DNA of 64,000 nt, taken from assembly GCA_014138725.1 (NCBI GenBank), contig JACJID010000004.1:806001-870000 (forward strand). The letters run 5' to 3'. Below, one piece after another: positions 8,296 to 16,220 of the stretch. The notes under the pieces were generated by a model that was not told the DNA's origin, searched no databases, and worked only from the letters and a program-made list of their open reading frames with translations. The stretch's first letter is position 1. Every line of letters starts with the position of its first letter. The translations under genes and the position numbers were made by a program. Source of the stretch: Kutzneria viridogrisea (lineage in GTDB: Bacteria; Actinomycetota; Actinomycetes; Mycobacteriales; Pseudonocardiaceae).

Positions 8296-9257
8296 TCGAC
8301 GCCGAGTGGCTGTACTGGCTGTGCGGGCTGTTCTTCCTGGCCAACGCGGTGCTCTGCGGGCGGGAGAGGCGCTACGGGGCGGTGGCTTTCTGGGCCCTGC
8401 TGGGACTGTCCTTCTGCTACAGCACCTTCGTGGTGGCCAAGACCGCGGCGGCATGGCCGCTGGGCCTGGCCGTGCTCGTGATCGCCGGGCTGGCCGGGTT
8501 CGGCGCGGTGCGCAAGGCGGAACTGCCCGCGCCCACCGAGGCCGAGCAGGAAAGCTCAGCAGCCAAGCTGGGCAACAGGTTGTTCGTGCCCGCGCTGATG
8601 ATCCCGTTGGTGGCACTGGTGTTCGCCACGATGCTGGCCTCGATCACCGTGGGCGGCAAGCCCTTGCTGGCCGCGGGCACCGCCACGCTGACCGGGCTCG
8701 GCGCCGGAGCACTGATCGCCGTCGCCGTCGGCCTGGTGTTGGTGCGGCCCGCGCAGCCGGTGGGCCTGGGCGCGCCGCTGCGCGAGGGCAGCCGCCTGTT
8801 GCAGTCCATCGGCTGGGTCGTGCTGCTGCCGCAGATGCTGGCGGTGCTGGGCCTGCTGTTCGACAAGTCCGGTGTGGGCAAGCAGGTCGGCACCGTGCTG
8901 TCGGGGCTGCTGCCGGGCGGCTCGCTGCTGGCCGCGGTGGTCGTCTACTGCGTGGGCATGGCCCTGTTCACCGTGGTCATGGGCAACGCCTTCGCCGCCT
9001 TCCCGGTGATGACCGCCGCGGTGGGCTGGCCGGTGCTGATCCAGCAGTTCCACGGCAATCCCGCACTGGTGTTCGCGGTCGGCATGCTCGCCGGGTTCTG
9101 CGGCACCCTGTGCACCCCGATGGCCGCCAACTTCAACATCGTGCCCGCCGTGCTGCTGGAGATGAAGGACCGCTACGGGCCGATCAAGGCCCAGCTGCCG
9201 ACCGCGATCCCTTTGCTGGCCTGCAACATCGCGATCATGTACTGGCTGGGGTTCTGA
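8292..9257 (+). CDS. DUF979 family membrane protein
   Basis: A 321-residue protein with eight to ten membrane segments, starting MIDAEWLYWLCGLFFLANA. It overlaps the DUF969 gene by four bases and the pcp start by one base, so the three genes form one tightly coupled operon. Conserved-looking blocks include MGNAFAAFPVMTAAVGWP and FCGTLCTPMAANFNIVPA, which resemble the membrane-embedded loops of ion-coupled carriers. With DUF969 it probably makes a two-component permease. The central loop (residues ~75-95) is charged and cytoplasmic by prediction. Transport activity is inferred, not shown. Confidence 0.8.
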   Translation: MIDAEWLYWLCGLFFLANAVLCGRERRYGAVAFWALLGLSFCYSTFVVAKTAAAWPLGLAVLVIAGLAGFGAVRKAELPAPTEAEQESSAAKLGNRLFVPALMIPLVALVFATMLASITVGGKPLLAAGTATLTGLGAGALIAVAVGLVLVRPAQPVGLGAPLREGSRLLQSIGWVVLLPQMLAVLGLLFDKSGVGKQVGTVLSGLLPGGSLLAAVVVYCVGMALFTVVMGNAFAAFPVMTAAVGWPVLIQQFHGNPALVFAVGMLAGFCGTLCTPMAANFNIVPAVLLEMKDRYGPIKAQLPTAIPLLACNIAIMYWLGF

Positions 9258-9898
9258 TGCGCACCGTGCTGCTGACCGGGTTCGAGCCCTTCGGCGGGGA
9301 GCGGGTCAACCCGTCCTGGCAGGCCGTGTCCCTGCTCGGCGAGCGCCAACCACTGTCCGGTGTGGACATCCGCGTCGCGGTGCTGCCCTGCGCCTTCGAC
9401 ACTTCGCTCGACGCCCTGCGCGCGGCCGTCACCGAGCACTCCCCCGAGCTCGTGATCTGCACCGGCCAGGCGGGTGGCCGTCACGCCGTCACACCGGAAC
9501 GGGTCGCCGTCAACCTCGACGACGCCCGCATCCCCGACAACGCGGGCAGCCAACCCGTGGACGTGCCGGTGGTCGAGGGCGGGCCCGCCGCCTACTTCAC
9601 CAGCCTGCCCGTCAAGGCCTCCGTCGCCGCCATGCGTGCCGCCGGGGTGCCCGCCGCCGTCTCGTACACCGCCGGCACCTTCGTCTGCAACCACGTGTTC
9701 TACGGGCTGATGCACCTGCTCGCCACGGAGTTGCCCGGTGTGCGCGGCGGCTTCGTGCACGTGCCCTACACCCCGGAGCAGCTCGCCGACGCACCGAGCA
9801 TGTCCGTCGCCACCATCGCCGAGGGCCTCGCCGCCCTCGTGCGGACCTGCCTGGACACGGTCGAGGATCTGTCGGTTCCCGCCGGGACCCTGCACTGA
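9257..9898 (+). CDS. pcp: pyrrolidone-carboxylate (pyroglutamyl) peptidase I
   Basis: A 213-residue cysteine peptidase that removes N-terminal pyroglutamate from peptides. The triad is intact at the classical positions: E81 (TPERVAVN), C144 (TFVCNHVFYG) and H168 (GGFVHVPY). The start GFEPFGGERVNPSW is also typical. The ATG overlaps the DUF979 stop by one base. As the last gene of the DUF969-DUF979 operon, it likely processes a peptide or amino acid handled by that permease. A class-B palindrome begins 13 bases after its stop and probably ends the transcript. Confidence 0.93.
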   Translation: MRTVLLTGFEPFGGERVNPSWQAVSLLGERQPLSGVDIRVAVLPCAFDTSLDALRAAVTEHSPELVICTGQAGGRHAVTPERVAVNLDDARIPDNAGSQPVDVPVVEGGPAAYFTSLPVKASVAAMRAAGVPAAVSYTAGTFVCNHVFYGLMHLLATELPGVRGGFVHVPYTPEQLADAPSMSVATIAEGLAALVRTCLDTVEDLSVPAGTLH

Positions 9899-9911
9899 CC
9901 CACCCCGTTGT

Positions 9912-9964
9912 GCCGTGAAGGTGGCTTTCACCGCGCTGGGCGCGGTGAAAGCCACCTTCACGGC
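9912..9964. terminator. 3'-end palindrome copy 2 (class B)
   Basis: Perfect 25-base arms (9912-9936, 9940-9964) enclose a TGG loop; the arm core is GTGAAGGTGGCTTTC. It follows the pcp stop and precedes the GH27 promoter region, so it most likely separates the two transcripts. Confidence 0.7.
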
Positions 9965-9991
9965 GTTGGTGCGGCGACTTTACCTTCGCGA

Positions 9992-10022
9992 ATCAAACAA
10001 GATCAAACATCGGATATATCCG
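9992..10022. promoter_or_regulatory. direct repeats plus palindrome upstream of GH27 gene
   Basis: ATCAAACA occurs twice with a 10-base period (9992-9999, 10002-10009), i.e. one helical turn, immediately followed by the perfect 12-base palindrome CGGATATATCCG (10011-10022). The stretch is AT-rich compared with its surroundings and lies about 130 bases before the glycosidase start. It is probably a regulator-binding or promoter region. Confidence 0.45.
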
Positions 10023-10148
10023 GCACAGAACTGCTGTGACACCTACTTGTGGTGTATTGACACCACCTGGGAGTTCCCTGTGTGATGGGCACCACTGATC
10101 GAGTTCGTTCGTTTCTGATCGGTTGTGTGTCACGGACAAGGAGGTCCG

Positions 10149-12161
10149 ATGTCTGTCCGCTCACGGTTGACGGCGATCGGTTTGCTGGCGCTCCCCCTGC
10201 TGCTGGGCGCCACGGCACCGCTCGCCCACCCTGCCACCGTCGCGGCGCCAGCACTGGACAACGGTCTGGCCAAGACGCCCCAGATGGGGTTCAACAACTG
10301 GAACGCCACGCACTGCCGGGCCGAGTTCAACGAGTCCATGGTCAAGGGCATCGCCGACCTGTTCGTCAACAAGGGACTCAAGGCCGCCGGGTACCAGTAC
10401 GTCAACCTGGACGACTGCTGGGCACTGCCGCAGCGCGACTCCGCGGGCAACCTGGTGCCCGATCCGGTGCGCTTCCCCAACGGCATCAAGGCGGTCGCCG
10501 ACTACGTCCACAGCAAGGGCCTGAAGTTCGGGCTGTACTCCAGCGCGGGCAGCAAGACCTGTGACACCAACGGGTTCCCGGGCGGCCTGGGCCACGAGAA
10601 GGCCGATGCCAAGCTCTGGGCCTCCTGGGGCGTGGACTACCTGAAGTACGACAACTGCAACAACGAGGGCGTGGACGCCAAGCAGCGCTACACCGCGATG
10701 CGCGACGCACTGGCCGCCACCGGCCGCCCGATCCTGTACAGCCTCTGCGAGTGGGGCGAGAACAAGCCCTGGACCTGGGCGAAGGACGTGGGCAACTCCT
10801 GGCGCACCACCGGGGACATCAGCGACAACTGGGGCAGCATGTTGTCGATCTTCAAGCAGAACGTGGGGCTGGCGCCCTACGCGGGCCCCGGCCACTGGAA
10901 CGATCCCGACATGCTGGAGGTCGGCAACGGGGGCATGACCGACACCGAGTACCGCAGCCACTTCAGCCTCTGGTCGATCATGGCGGCCCCGCTGCTGATC
11001 GGTTCGGACATCCGCAAGGCCACGTCCGCCACCATGGAGATCCTGACCAACAAGGAGGTCATCGCCGTCGACCAGGACCGGCTCGGCGCGCAGGGCCAGG
11101 AGATCAGCAACGCCTCCGGTCTGCACGTGATCAGCAAGCCGCTGTCCGGCGGTGACCGCGCGGTGGCCCTGTTCAACGAGACGGCGGCACCGGCCACGAT
11201 CAGCACCACGGCGGCGAAAGTCGGGCTGCCCCAGGCAGGCGGCTACACCGTGCGCGACCTGTGGACGCACACCACTCGCGAAACCGCGGGCACGATCGGC
11301 GCGGTGGTGCCGCCACACGGCACGGTGCTGCTGCGGGTGGGCAACGACCGGAACTGGCCGCAGTACCCGCCCGCCGTGCGCACCGGCATCGAGTTCCCGG
11401 TGGCCTACCCCGGCGCGCCGGTGCTCGCCGAGCCGGGAAAGGCCGCCAAGCTGAGCACGGTTGCCGTCAACGACGGGGCCGCCAACGCCACCAACGCCCG
11501 CGTGCAACTGACCGCTCCGCAGGGCTGGACCGTGCAGCCGCAGTCAGCCACCAGCACGCCGAAACTGGCTCCTGGCAAGGAACTGCGCACGCAGTGGGCC
11601 CTCACCCCGCCCGCGGGCACCAAGCCGGGCACCTACTCGCTGGCGGTCCGCACGAGCTACCAGCCGCAATCGTCCACTTCGGACTACCAGCTCGCGGTCG
11701 CCGTGGTGGCGCCGCAACCCGGCGGTACCAGCGGACTCGGTGACGACCAGTGGATCAGCGCGGACAACGGCTGGGGCCCGGTGGAGCGCAACACCAGCAA
11801 CGGCGAGCAGGGTGCCGGGGACGGGCACCCGATGAAGATCGGCAGCGTGTCCTACGCCAAGGGCCTGGGCGTGCACGCCCCCAGCACCGTCGAGTACTAC
11901 CTCGGCGGGCGGTGCACCTCGGTGCGCAGCACGGTCGGCCTGGACGAGGAGGCCAACGGCAACGGCTCGGTCAGCTTCGAGGTGTGGGCCGACGGCCGCA
12001 AGGTCGCCGACAGCGGGGTGCTGCGGGCGGGCAGCGGGGGCAAGGCGCTGACCGCCGACCTCACCGGGGCCAGCCTGCTGCGACTGGTGGTCACCGACGG
12101 CGGGGACGGCAACACCTACGATCACGCCGACTGGGCGGGCGCCGAGCTCACCTGCTCCTGA
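10149..12161 (+). CDS. secreted GH27 alpha-galactosidase-like glycosidase with NPCBM domain
   Basis: A 670-residue exported enzyme. It starts with a signal peptide (about 30 residues). The GH27 (beta/alpha)8 domain begins at TPQMGFNNWN. The nucleophile is D168 in YLKYDN and the acid/base is D223 in RTTGDI. A small beta domain ends near 400, a NEW3-like Ig domain covers ~410-510, and a C-terminal NPCBM-type carbohydrate-binding domain covers ~525-670. It would release terminal alpha-galactose (or related sugars) outside the cell. ATG 10149 has an AAGGAGG site four bases upstream. The last 40 bases overlap the 3' end of the convergent MFS gene. Confidence 0.92.
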   Translation: MSVRSRLTAIGLLALPLLLGATAPLAHPATVAAPALDNGLAKTPQMGFNNWNATHCRAEFNESMVKGIADLFVNKGLKAAGYQYVNLDDCWALPQRDSAGNLVPDPVRFPNGIKAVADYVHSKGLKFGLYSSAGSKTCDTNGFPGGLGHEKADAKLWASWGVDYLKYDNCNNEGVDAKQRYTAMRDALAATGRPILYSLCEWGENKPWTWAKDVGNSWRTTGDISDNWGSMLSIFKQNVGLAPYAGPGHWNDPDMLEVGNGGMTDTEYRSHFSLWSIMAAPLLIGSDIRKATSATMEILTNKEVIAVDQDRLGAQGQEISNASGLHVISKPLSGGDRAVALFNETAAPATISTTAAKVGLPQAGGYTVRDLWTHTTRETAGTIGAVVPPHGTVLLRVGNDRNWPQYPPAVRTGIEFPVAYPGAPVLAEPGKAAKLSTVAVNDGAANATNARVQLTAPQGWTVQPQSATSTPKLAPGKELRTQWALTPPAGTKPGTYSLAVRTSYQPQSSTSDYQLAVAVVAPQPGGTSGLGDDQWISADNGWGPVERNTSNGEQGAGDGHPMKIGSVSYAKGLGVHAPSTVEYYLGGRCTSVRSTVGLDEEANGNGSVSFEVWADGRKVADSGVLRAGSGGKALTADLTGASLLRLVVTDGGDGNTYDHADWAGAELTCS

Positions 12162-13357
12162 CCCCGCACCACCAGGCCGCGCACCTCGCGGCTGCACAGC
12201 GCCAGTCCCGTCGCCGCGAGCACCAGGGCCGCCGCCCCCAGCAGGGTCGGTGCCACGCCCACGCTCGCGGCGACGGGCCCTGCCGCGACCTCCCCCAGCG
12301 GCAGGGCCACGCAGGACCCGAGCGCGTCGTAGGAGTAGACCCGGGCCAGCCGGTCGGGCGGCACGTTCTCCTGGAGGGACACGTCCCAGGCCACCGTGAA
12401 CACCTCGGCCGCCACACCCATCAGACCCATGCAGACCGCCAGCACCACCACCCCCGGCTGCACGGCCAGCGCCACCAGCGGCACGGCGTTGACAAAGGTC
12501 AACAGCACACCCACCAGCAGGGCGCGACGCGGCTGCCACCGCGTGGCCAGCAGGCCGCCGAGCAGGGCGCCCACGGTGAACCCGGCCATCACCACACCCC
12601 AGCCGGACCGGCCGAAGCTGTGGTCGGCCACCACCGGGCCGAGCACGCTGATCCCGCCCGAACTGGCGGCGTTGACCACCATGAACTGCAGCACCACCAC
12701 CCACACCCAGGTGCGCGCGGTGAACTCGGTCCAGCCCTCGCGCAGGTCGGCCAGCGCGCTGCTCGCCTCGCGGGCCGGTGCCGCGATCCTGATCGTGGCG
12801 AAGCAGCCGGCCGCCAACAGGAACAGCACCGCGTCCACCGCGATGCCCCAGCCCGGGCCGACGGCCGCGACCAGCAGGCCGCCCAGCGAGGCGCCGAGGA
12901 TCATCGCGGTGTTGTTCGCGATCCGGTTCAGCGCGTTGGCCGGGCGCAGCAACTCCTTCGGCACCGTCTGCGGCACCAGCGCCGCCGAGCCCGGCATGGC
13001 CACGGCGGCCAGCGCCCCGTTGCAGGCGCTCAGCACGATCAGCAGCGGGATGGACGCGTGCCCGGTCAGCACCGACAGGGCCACCAGCGCCTGGGACAGC
13101 GCCGCGCCGAAGTTGGTGCCCTGCAACAGGACCCCGCGCGGCAACCGGTCCGCGAGCACCCCGCCCAGCAGGAGCAGCGCCACGTTGGCCAGCGACCGCG
13201 TGCCCACCACCACGCCCAGGTCCGCCACCGAGCCGGTGAGGTCCAGCACCGCGAAGGACAGCGCGATCGGCGCCACCCCGTTGCCCAGGTAGTTGACCGC
13301 CCGCCCCGCCACCAGCCACCGGTAGTCCCGGTGCCGCAGCGCCCCCACAGTGCTCAT
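12122..13357 (-). CDS. MFS transporter (drug-efflux type)
   Basis: A 411-residue protein with about twelve membrane segments. The RHRDYRWLVAGRAVNYLG start, the GVLADRLPRG loop after helix 2 and the central cytoplasmic loop are typical of the MFS_3 (enterobactin/macrolide-exporter-like) group. Many members export antibiotics or siderophores, so efflux is the best guess; the substrate is unknown. Its 3' end overlaps the GH27 gene by 40 bases on the opposite strand. No regulator or biosynthetic genes adjoin it. Confidence 0.85.
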   Translation of the reverse strand: MSTVGALRHRDYRWLVAGRAVNYLGNGVAPIALSFAVLDLTGSVADLGVVVGTRSLANVALLLLGGVLADRLPRGVLLQGTNFGAALSQALVALSVLTGHASIPLLIVLSACNGALAAVAMPGSAALVPQTVPKELLRPANALNRIANNTAMILGASLGGLLVAAVGPGWGIAVDAVLFLLAAGCFATIRIAAPAREASSALADLREGWTEFTARTWVWVVVLQFMVVNAASSGGISVLGPVVADHSFGRSGWGVVMAGFTVGALLGGLLATRWQPRRALLVGVLLTFVNAVPLVALAVQPGVVVLAVCMGLMGVAAEVFTVAWDVSLQENVPPDRLARVYSYDALGSCVALPLGEVAAGPVAASVGVAPTLLGAAALVLAATGLALCSREVRGLVVRGQEQVSSAPAQSA

Positions 13358-13419
13358 CCCCGCAAGCTAGCCGACCCCGGGCCGGACCCACACCGGATTT
13401 GTCCCACCCGGCCCCGTGG

Positions 13420-13468
13420 CGTGAAGGTGGCGTTCGCTGCGCTGGGCGCAGCGAACGCCACCTTCACG
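13420..13468. terminator. 3'-end palindrome copy 3 (class B)
   Basis: Perfect 23-base arms (13420-13442, 13446-13468) enclose a TGG loop. The core is a class-B variant (GTGAAGGTGGCGTTCGC). The stop codon of the leftward hypothetical gene (13464-13466) is inside the right arm. Confidence 0.7.
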
Positions 13469-13934
13469 GCGCACGTGACCCAGGCCGCCGCACCGTGTCC
13501 CCGCGTGTCGGCCCGGTGCAGGCCCGCGAGCCCGGGTGCCCGGACACGGCGGCGGCCCAGGCCAGCGTGCCCGCCAACGCCTTGACCGCCTCGCTGTCGA
13601 ACACGACCTCGACCTGTAGGTCGTTGGGCAGCAGCAGGTACAGCTCCATCGGTGGGCGGCCGGTGCAGTCGTGCTCCCACCAGCGGTGCGGGTTCACGCC
13701 GAGCAGGCGCTCGGGGTGTACCGGGTGCTGGCAGGGCACGCCGATGCTGTCGGCCTCGCGCAGCGCGGCGATCAACGCGCCGACCGCGCGGGGCTCCAGC
13801 GAGACGGTGAACTCGGGCAGGCCCGCCAGGCCGAGCGTGACCCAGCCGTCCCGGGGACCGGGGACCACCGTGGTGGTCGCGCCGGTGCCCGAGCCGGTCG
13901 TGCAGGGCACGCCGCGCGGAGTGAGTTGGTGCAT
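13464..13934 (-). CDS. hypothetical protein
   Basis: A 156-residue protein I do not recognise. From residue 30 to about 125 it looks like one alpha/beta domain (WVTLGLAGLPEFTVSLEP, then ALIAALREADSIG, then MELYLLLPNDLQVEVVFDSEAVKALAGTL). The C-terminal ~25 residues are basic and look disordered. Three Cys residues are scattered. ATG 13934 has AAGGG six bases upstream. Codon use is normal for the genome, so it is likely a real gene. The TGA stop is formed by the palindrome, so the disordered tail may be an extension acquired when that element arrived. Confidence 0.6.
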   Translation of the reverse strand: MHQLTPRGVPCTTGSGTGATTTVVPGPRDGWVTLGLAGLPEFTVSLEPRAVGALIAALREADSIGVPCQHPVHPERLLGVNPHRWWEHDCTGRPPMELYLLLPNDLQVEVVFDSEAVKALAGTLAWAAAVSGHPGSRACTGPTRGDTVRRPGSRAP

Positions 13935-14043
13935 CGGAAACCCTTGCCGCCGTTGAGGTGTGGATACGGCGCGGTGGGTTCCTGAACCCTCTGGAGGACT
14001 CCGTCCATCGAGGCACCCGCGTGAGCTGGAGCCGACTTTACCG

Positions 14044-15633
14044 TCAGTACAGCGATTCGTAGCCCGGATCAACCCGAACGTGGAGCAGGGTGGGCACTGT
14101 CGTGGTACCCAGCCCGGCCAGTGCCTCGCGCAGTTGCTCGGGCGTGTGCACGGCCCGAGCCGCGCAGCCCATGCCCTTGGCCAGCGCGGTGAAGTCGAGT
14201 CCGCCCAGCTCGGTGCCGGGAACCTTGGCCACCCCGGCGCTGTCGGCCATCGAACGCAGCGCCCCGTACTGGGTGTTGTCCAGGATCACGAAGGTCACCG
14301 GCACGTGCTCCCGCGCGGCGGTCCACAGCGCCTGGATGCCGTACATCGCCGAACCGTCGCCGATCACGGCCACCACCGGCCGGTCCCCCGACACCATGCG
14401 CACCCCGACGGCGGCGGGCAGCCCCCAGCCCAGCACGCCGCTGGCCATGGTGAAGAAGCCCCGGTCCCGGGAGGTGATCGGCAGGTGGTCGTGCAGGTCG
14501 TTGCGGTGGCTGGGGATCTCCTCCACGAGCACCCCGTCCGAGGGCAGCGCCTCGGACAGCGCCGCCAGCACGTAGGCACCCGACATCAGGCCGCCCACCG
14601 CGGGCGCCGCTGGCTCGGCCGCCCGCTCCCGCGGTGACGGCGCCGACCGCCCGCTGTCGGTCACCTGCTCCAACAGCGCCTGGGCGGCCAGCTTCGGCGT
14701 GGCCAGCAACCCGGTTCCCTCAGGGGCCCAGGCCAGCACGTCCGGGTCGTCGTGGATCAGGTGCAGCGGCGGCAGGTCCGGCCCGTCCTCGGGGGTCTGC
14801 ACGTGGTAGGTGAACGCCGACGCGCCCAGCGCCACCACGCAGTCGTAGGCCGACAGCGCCTGGGTGAGCTGCTTGCGGGCCGGGGGCAGGAAGCCCGCGA
14901 ACAGGGCGTGGTCCTCGGGGAACGCGCAGCGCGGCGACATCGGGCTCGCCCACACCGCCGCCCTGGTCCGCTCCGCCAGCCGCACCACCTCCTCCACCGC
15001 GTGGTCGGCGTCCACCGAGGCGCCCACGACCAGCGCGGGCCGTTCGCTGGCGTCCAGGGCCCGCGCCACCTCGGCGATCGCCGCGGCGTCGGGCCCGAAC
15101 CCGGCGGTGCGCGGGCGCAGCGGCACCGGCCCCGCGGGCTGGTCCCAGTCGTCGACCGGCACGGACAGGAACACGGGCCCGTACGGCGGTTGGGTCGCGA
15201 TCTGCAATGCGCGCGCCAGCGCCGCGGGCACGTCGGCCGCGCGCGCGGGCTGATTGCTCCACTTGACGTACGGCTTGGGGAACTCCGGCGCGTCGATCGC
15301 CCCCAGGAACGGGTCCCCGGTCAGCAGCTCACGCGCCTGCTGGCCCGCGATGACCACCAGCGGGGTGCGGTTGCGGTACGCCGTGACCAGGCCGCCCAGC
15401 CCGTGGCCCACCCCGCCCGAGGAGTGCAGGTTCACCACCACCGGGCCGCCGCTGAACTGCGCGTAGCCGTCGGCCATGGCCACCACGCAGGACTCCTGCA
15501 GGGCCAGCACGTAACGGAAGTCGTCCGGCCAGTCCCCCAGGAACGGCAACTCGGTCGAACCGGGGTTGCCGAACACGGTGGTCGTACCCCAGGCCCGCAT
15601 CAGCTCTCGGCAGGCATCTCGCACTGTACGCAC
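14044..15633 (-). CDS. mdlC: benzoylformate decarboxylase (ThDP-dependent)
   Basis: A 529-residue thiamine-diphosphate enzyme. The residues known to matter in Pseudomonas benzoylformate decarboxylase are all matched: S26 (GNPGST), E47 (LALQESC), H70 (VNLHSSGG) and H277 (FTYHVQT, matching H281). The ThDP/Mg motif begins GDGSAMYGIQALW and ends ILDN. It would decarboxylate an aryl 2-oxo acid such as phenylglyoxylate to an aldehyde, as in the mandelate pathway. No mandelate racemase or dehydrogenase is nearby, so the true substrate may differ. The start is GTG 15633, with a weak AGGA site. Confidence 0.85.
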   Translation of the reverse strand: MRTVRDACRELMRAWGTTTVFGNPGSTELPFLGDWPDDFRYVLALQESCVVAMADGYAQFSGGPVVVNLHSSGGVGHGLGGLVTAYRNRTPLVVIAGQQARELLTGDPFLGAIDAPEFPKPYVKWSNQPARAADVPAALARALQIATQPPYGPVFLSVPVDDWDQPAGPVPLRPRTAGFGPDAAAIAEVARALDASERPALVVGASVDADHAVEEVVRLAERTRAAVWASPMSPRCAFPEDHALFAGFLPPARKQLTQALSAYDCVVALGASAFTYHVQTPEDGPDLPPLHLIHDDPDVLAWAPEGTGLLATPKLAAQALLEQVTDSGRSAPSPRERAAEPAAPAVGGLMSGAYVLAALSEALPSDGVLVEEIPSHRNDLHDHLPITSRDRGFFTMASGVLGWGLPAAVGVRMVSGDRPVVAVIGDGSAMYGIQALWTAAREHVPVTFVILDNTQYGALRSMADSAGVAKVPGTELGGLDFTALAKGMGCAARAVHTPEQLREALAGLGTTTVPTLLHVRVDPGYESLY

Positions 15634-15665
15634 GCCGCGATCCTAGACGTAGGATGTCTGCGGGC

Positions 15666-15706
15666 CTTGCACCGTGGCGTGAAGGGCTTGCACCGTGGCG
15701 TGAAGG
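15666..15706. repeat. 20-bp direct duplication feeding into palindrome
   Basis: CTTGCACCGTGGCGTGAAGG occurs at 15666-15685 and again at 15687-15706. The second copy runs straight into the left arm of palindrome copy 4. This looks like a partial duplication of the palindrome's edge and flank, by slippage or insertion. Confidence 0.75.
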
Positions 15707-15750
15707 TGGCTTTCACTGCGCTGGGCGCAGTGAAAGCCACCTTCACGCCA
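15696..15750. terminator. 3'-end palindrome copy 4 (class B)
   Basis: Perfect 26-base arms (15696-15721, 15725-15750) with a TGG loop, the longest copy here. It holds the TGA stop (15743-15745) of the leftward frameshifted gene and lies upstream of the mdlC start. Confidence 0.7.
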
Positions 15751-16146
15751 CTGGGACGGGCTCGATCCCGAACTTCTGGGCTACGAGGCGCCAGAAGAGC
15801 GGGACGGCCTCCACACTGGGCCGGACGAGGTGGTCGTCGTGCCCGGTGGTCGAGCGGTGCTCGATGAGGACGTGGCCCGAGCCCACGTGGCCGGAGGAGG
15901 GTGATCGGACCACGAGGACGGCGATCGGCGGGGCCTCGGGCACAGGCCGGGCAGCGACCACCAAGTCGTGCATGGAGGTCAGTGCCGCCAATTGGCGATC
16001 GGCCCCGCAGACGCGCACGCTGTCGACGATCTCGGCCATGTGGCGGAACTCGGGTGTCCGGCGGCCATCTCGTGGAAGGCCAGGGCGATCTGCGACCAGG
16101 GCCGCTCGGTGAAGTGGTCCTGCCAGGCCCGCGAGGTTGCCCGCAC
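15743..16146 (-). pseudogene. hypothetical gene split by a frameshift
   Basis: Two overlapping leftward frames join into one sensible protein of about 134 residues. The first runs from GTG 16146 and reads RAWQDHFTERPWSQIALAFH and then EMAAGHP. The second continues as EFRHMAEIVDSVRV and ends FGIEPVPVA. The switch lies near 16046-16056, in the minus-strand context CACCCGAGTTCC, where one extra C would restore H-P-E-F. Neither half looks complete alone. It is either a genuine one-base deletion or a sequencing error in a homopolymer. I do not recognise the family. The intact product would be a small soluble alpha/beta protein. Its stop is supplied by palindrome copy 4. Confidence 0.6.
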
Positions 16147-16171
16147 CTGGTCAGTGTGCCCCGGCTCGTGC

Positions 16172-16220
16172 CATGAAAGTGCCGTTCGTTGCACTCAACG
16201 CAGGGAACGGCACTTTCATG
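16172..16220. terminator. 3'-end palindrome copy 5 (class A, imperfect)
   Basis: Arms 16172-16192 and 16200-16220 (21 bases, two non-Watson-Crick positions) enclose a 7-base loop. The core ATGAAAGTGCCGTTC matches copies 1 and 7. The stop codon of the amino-acid dehydrogenase (16216-16218) lies in the right arm. Confidence 0.65.
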
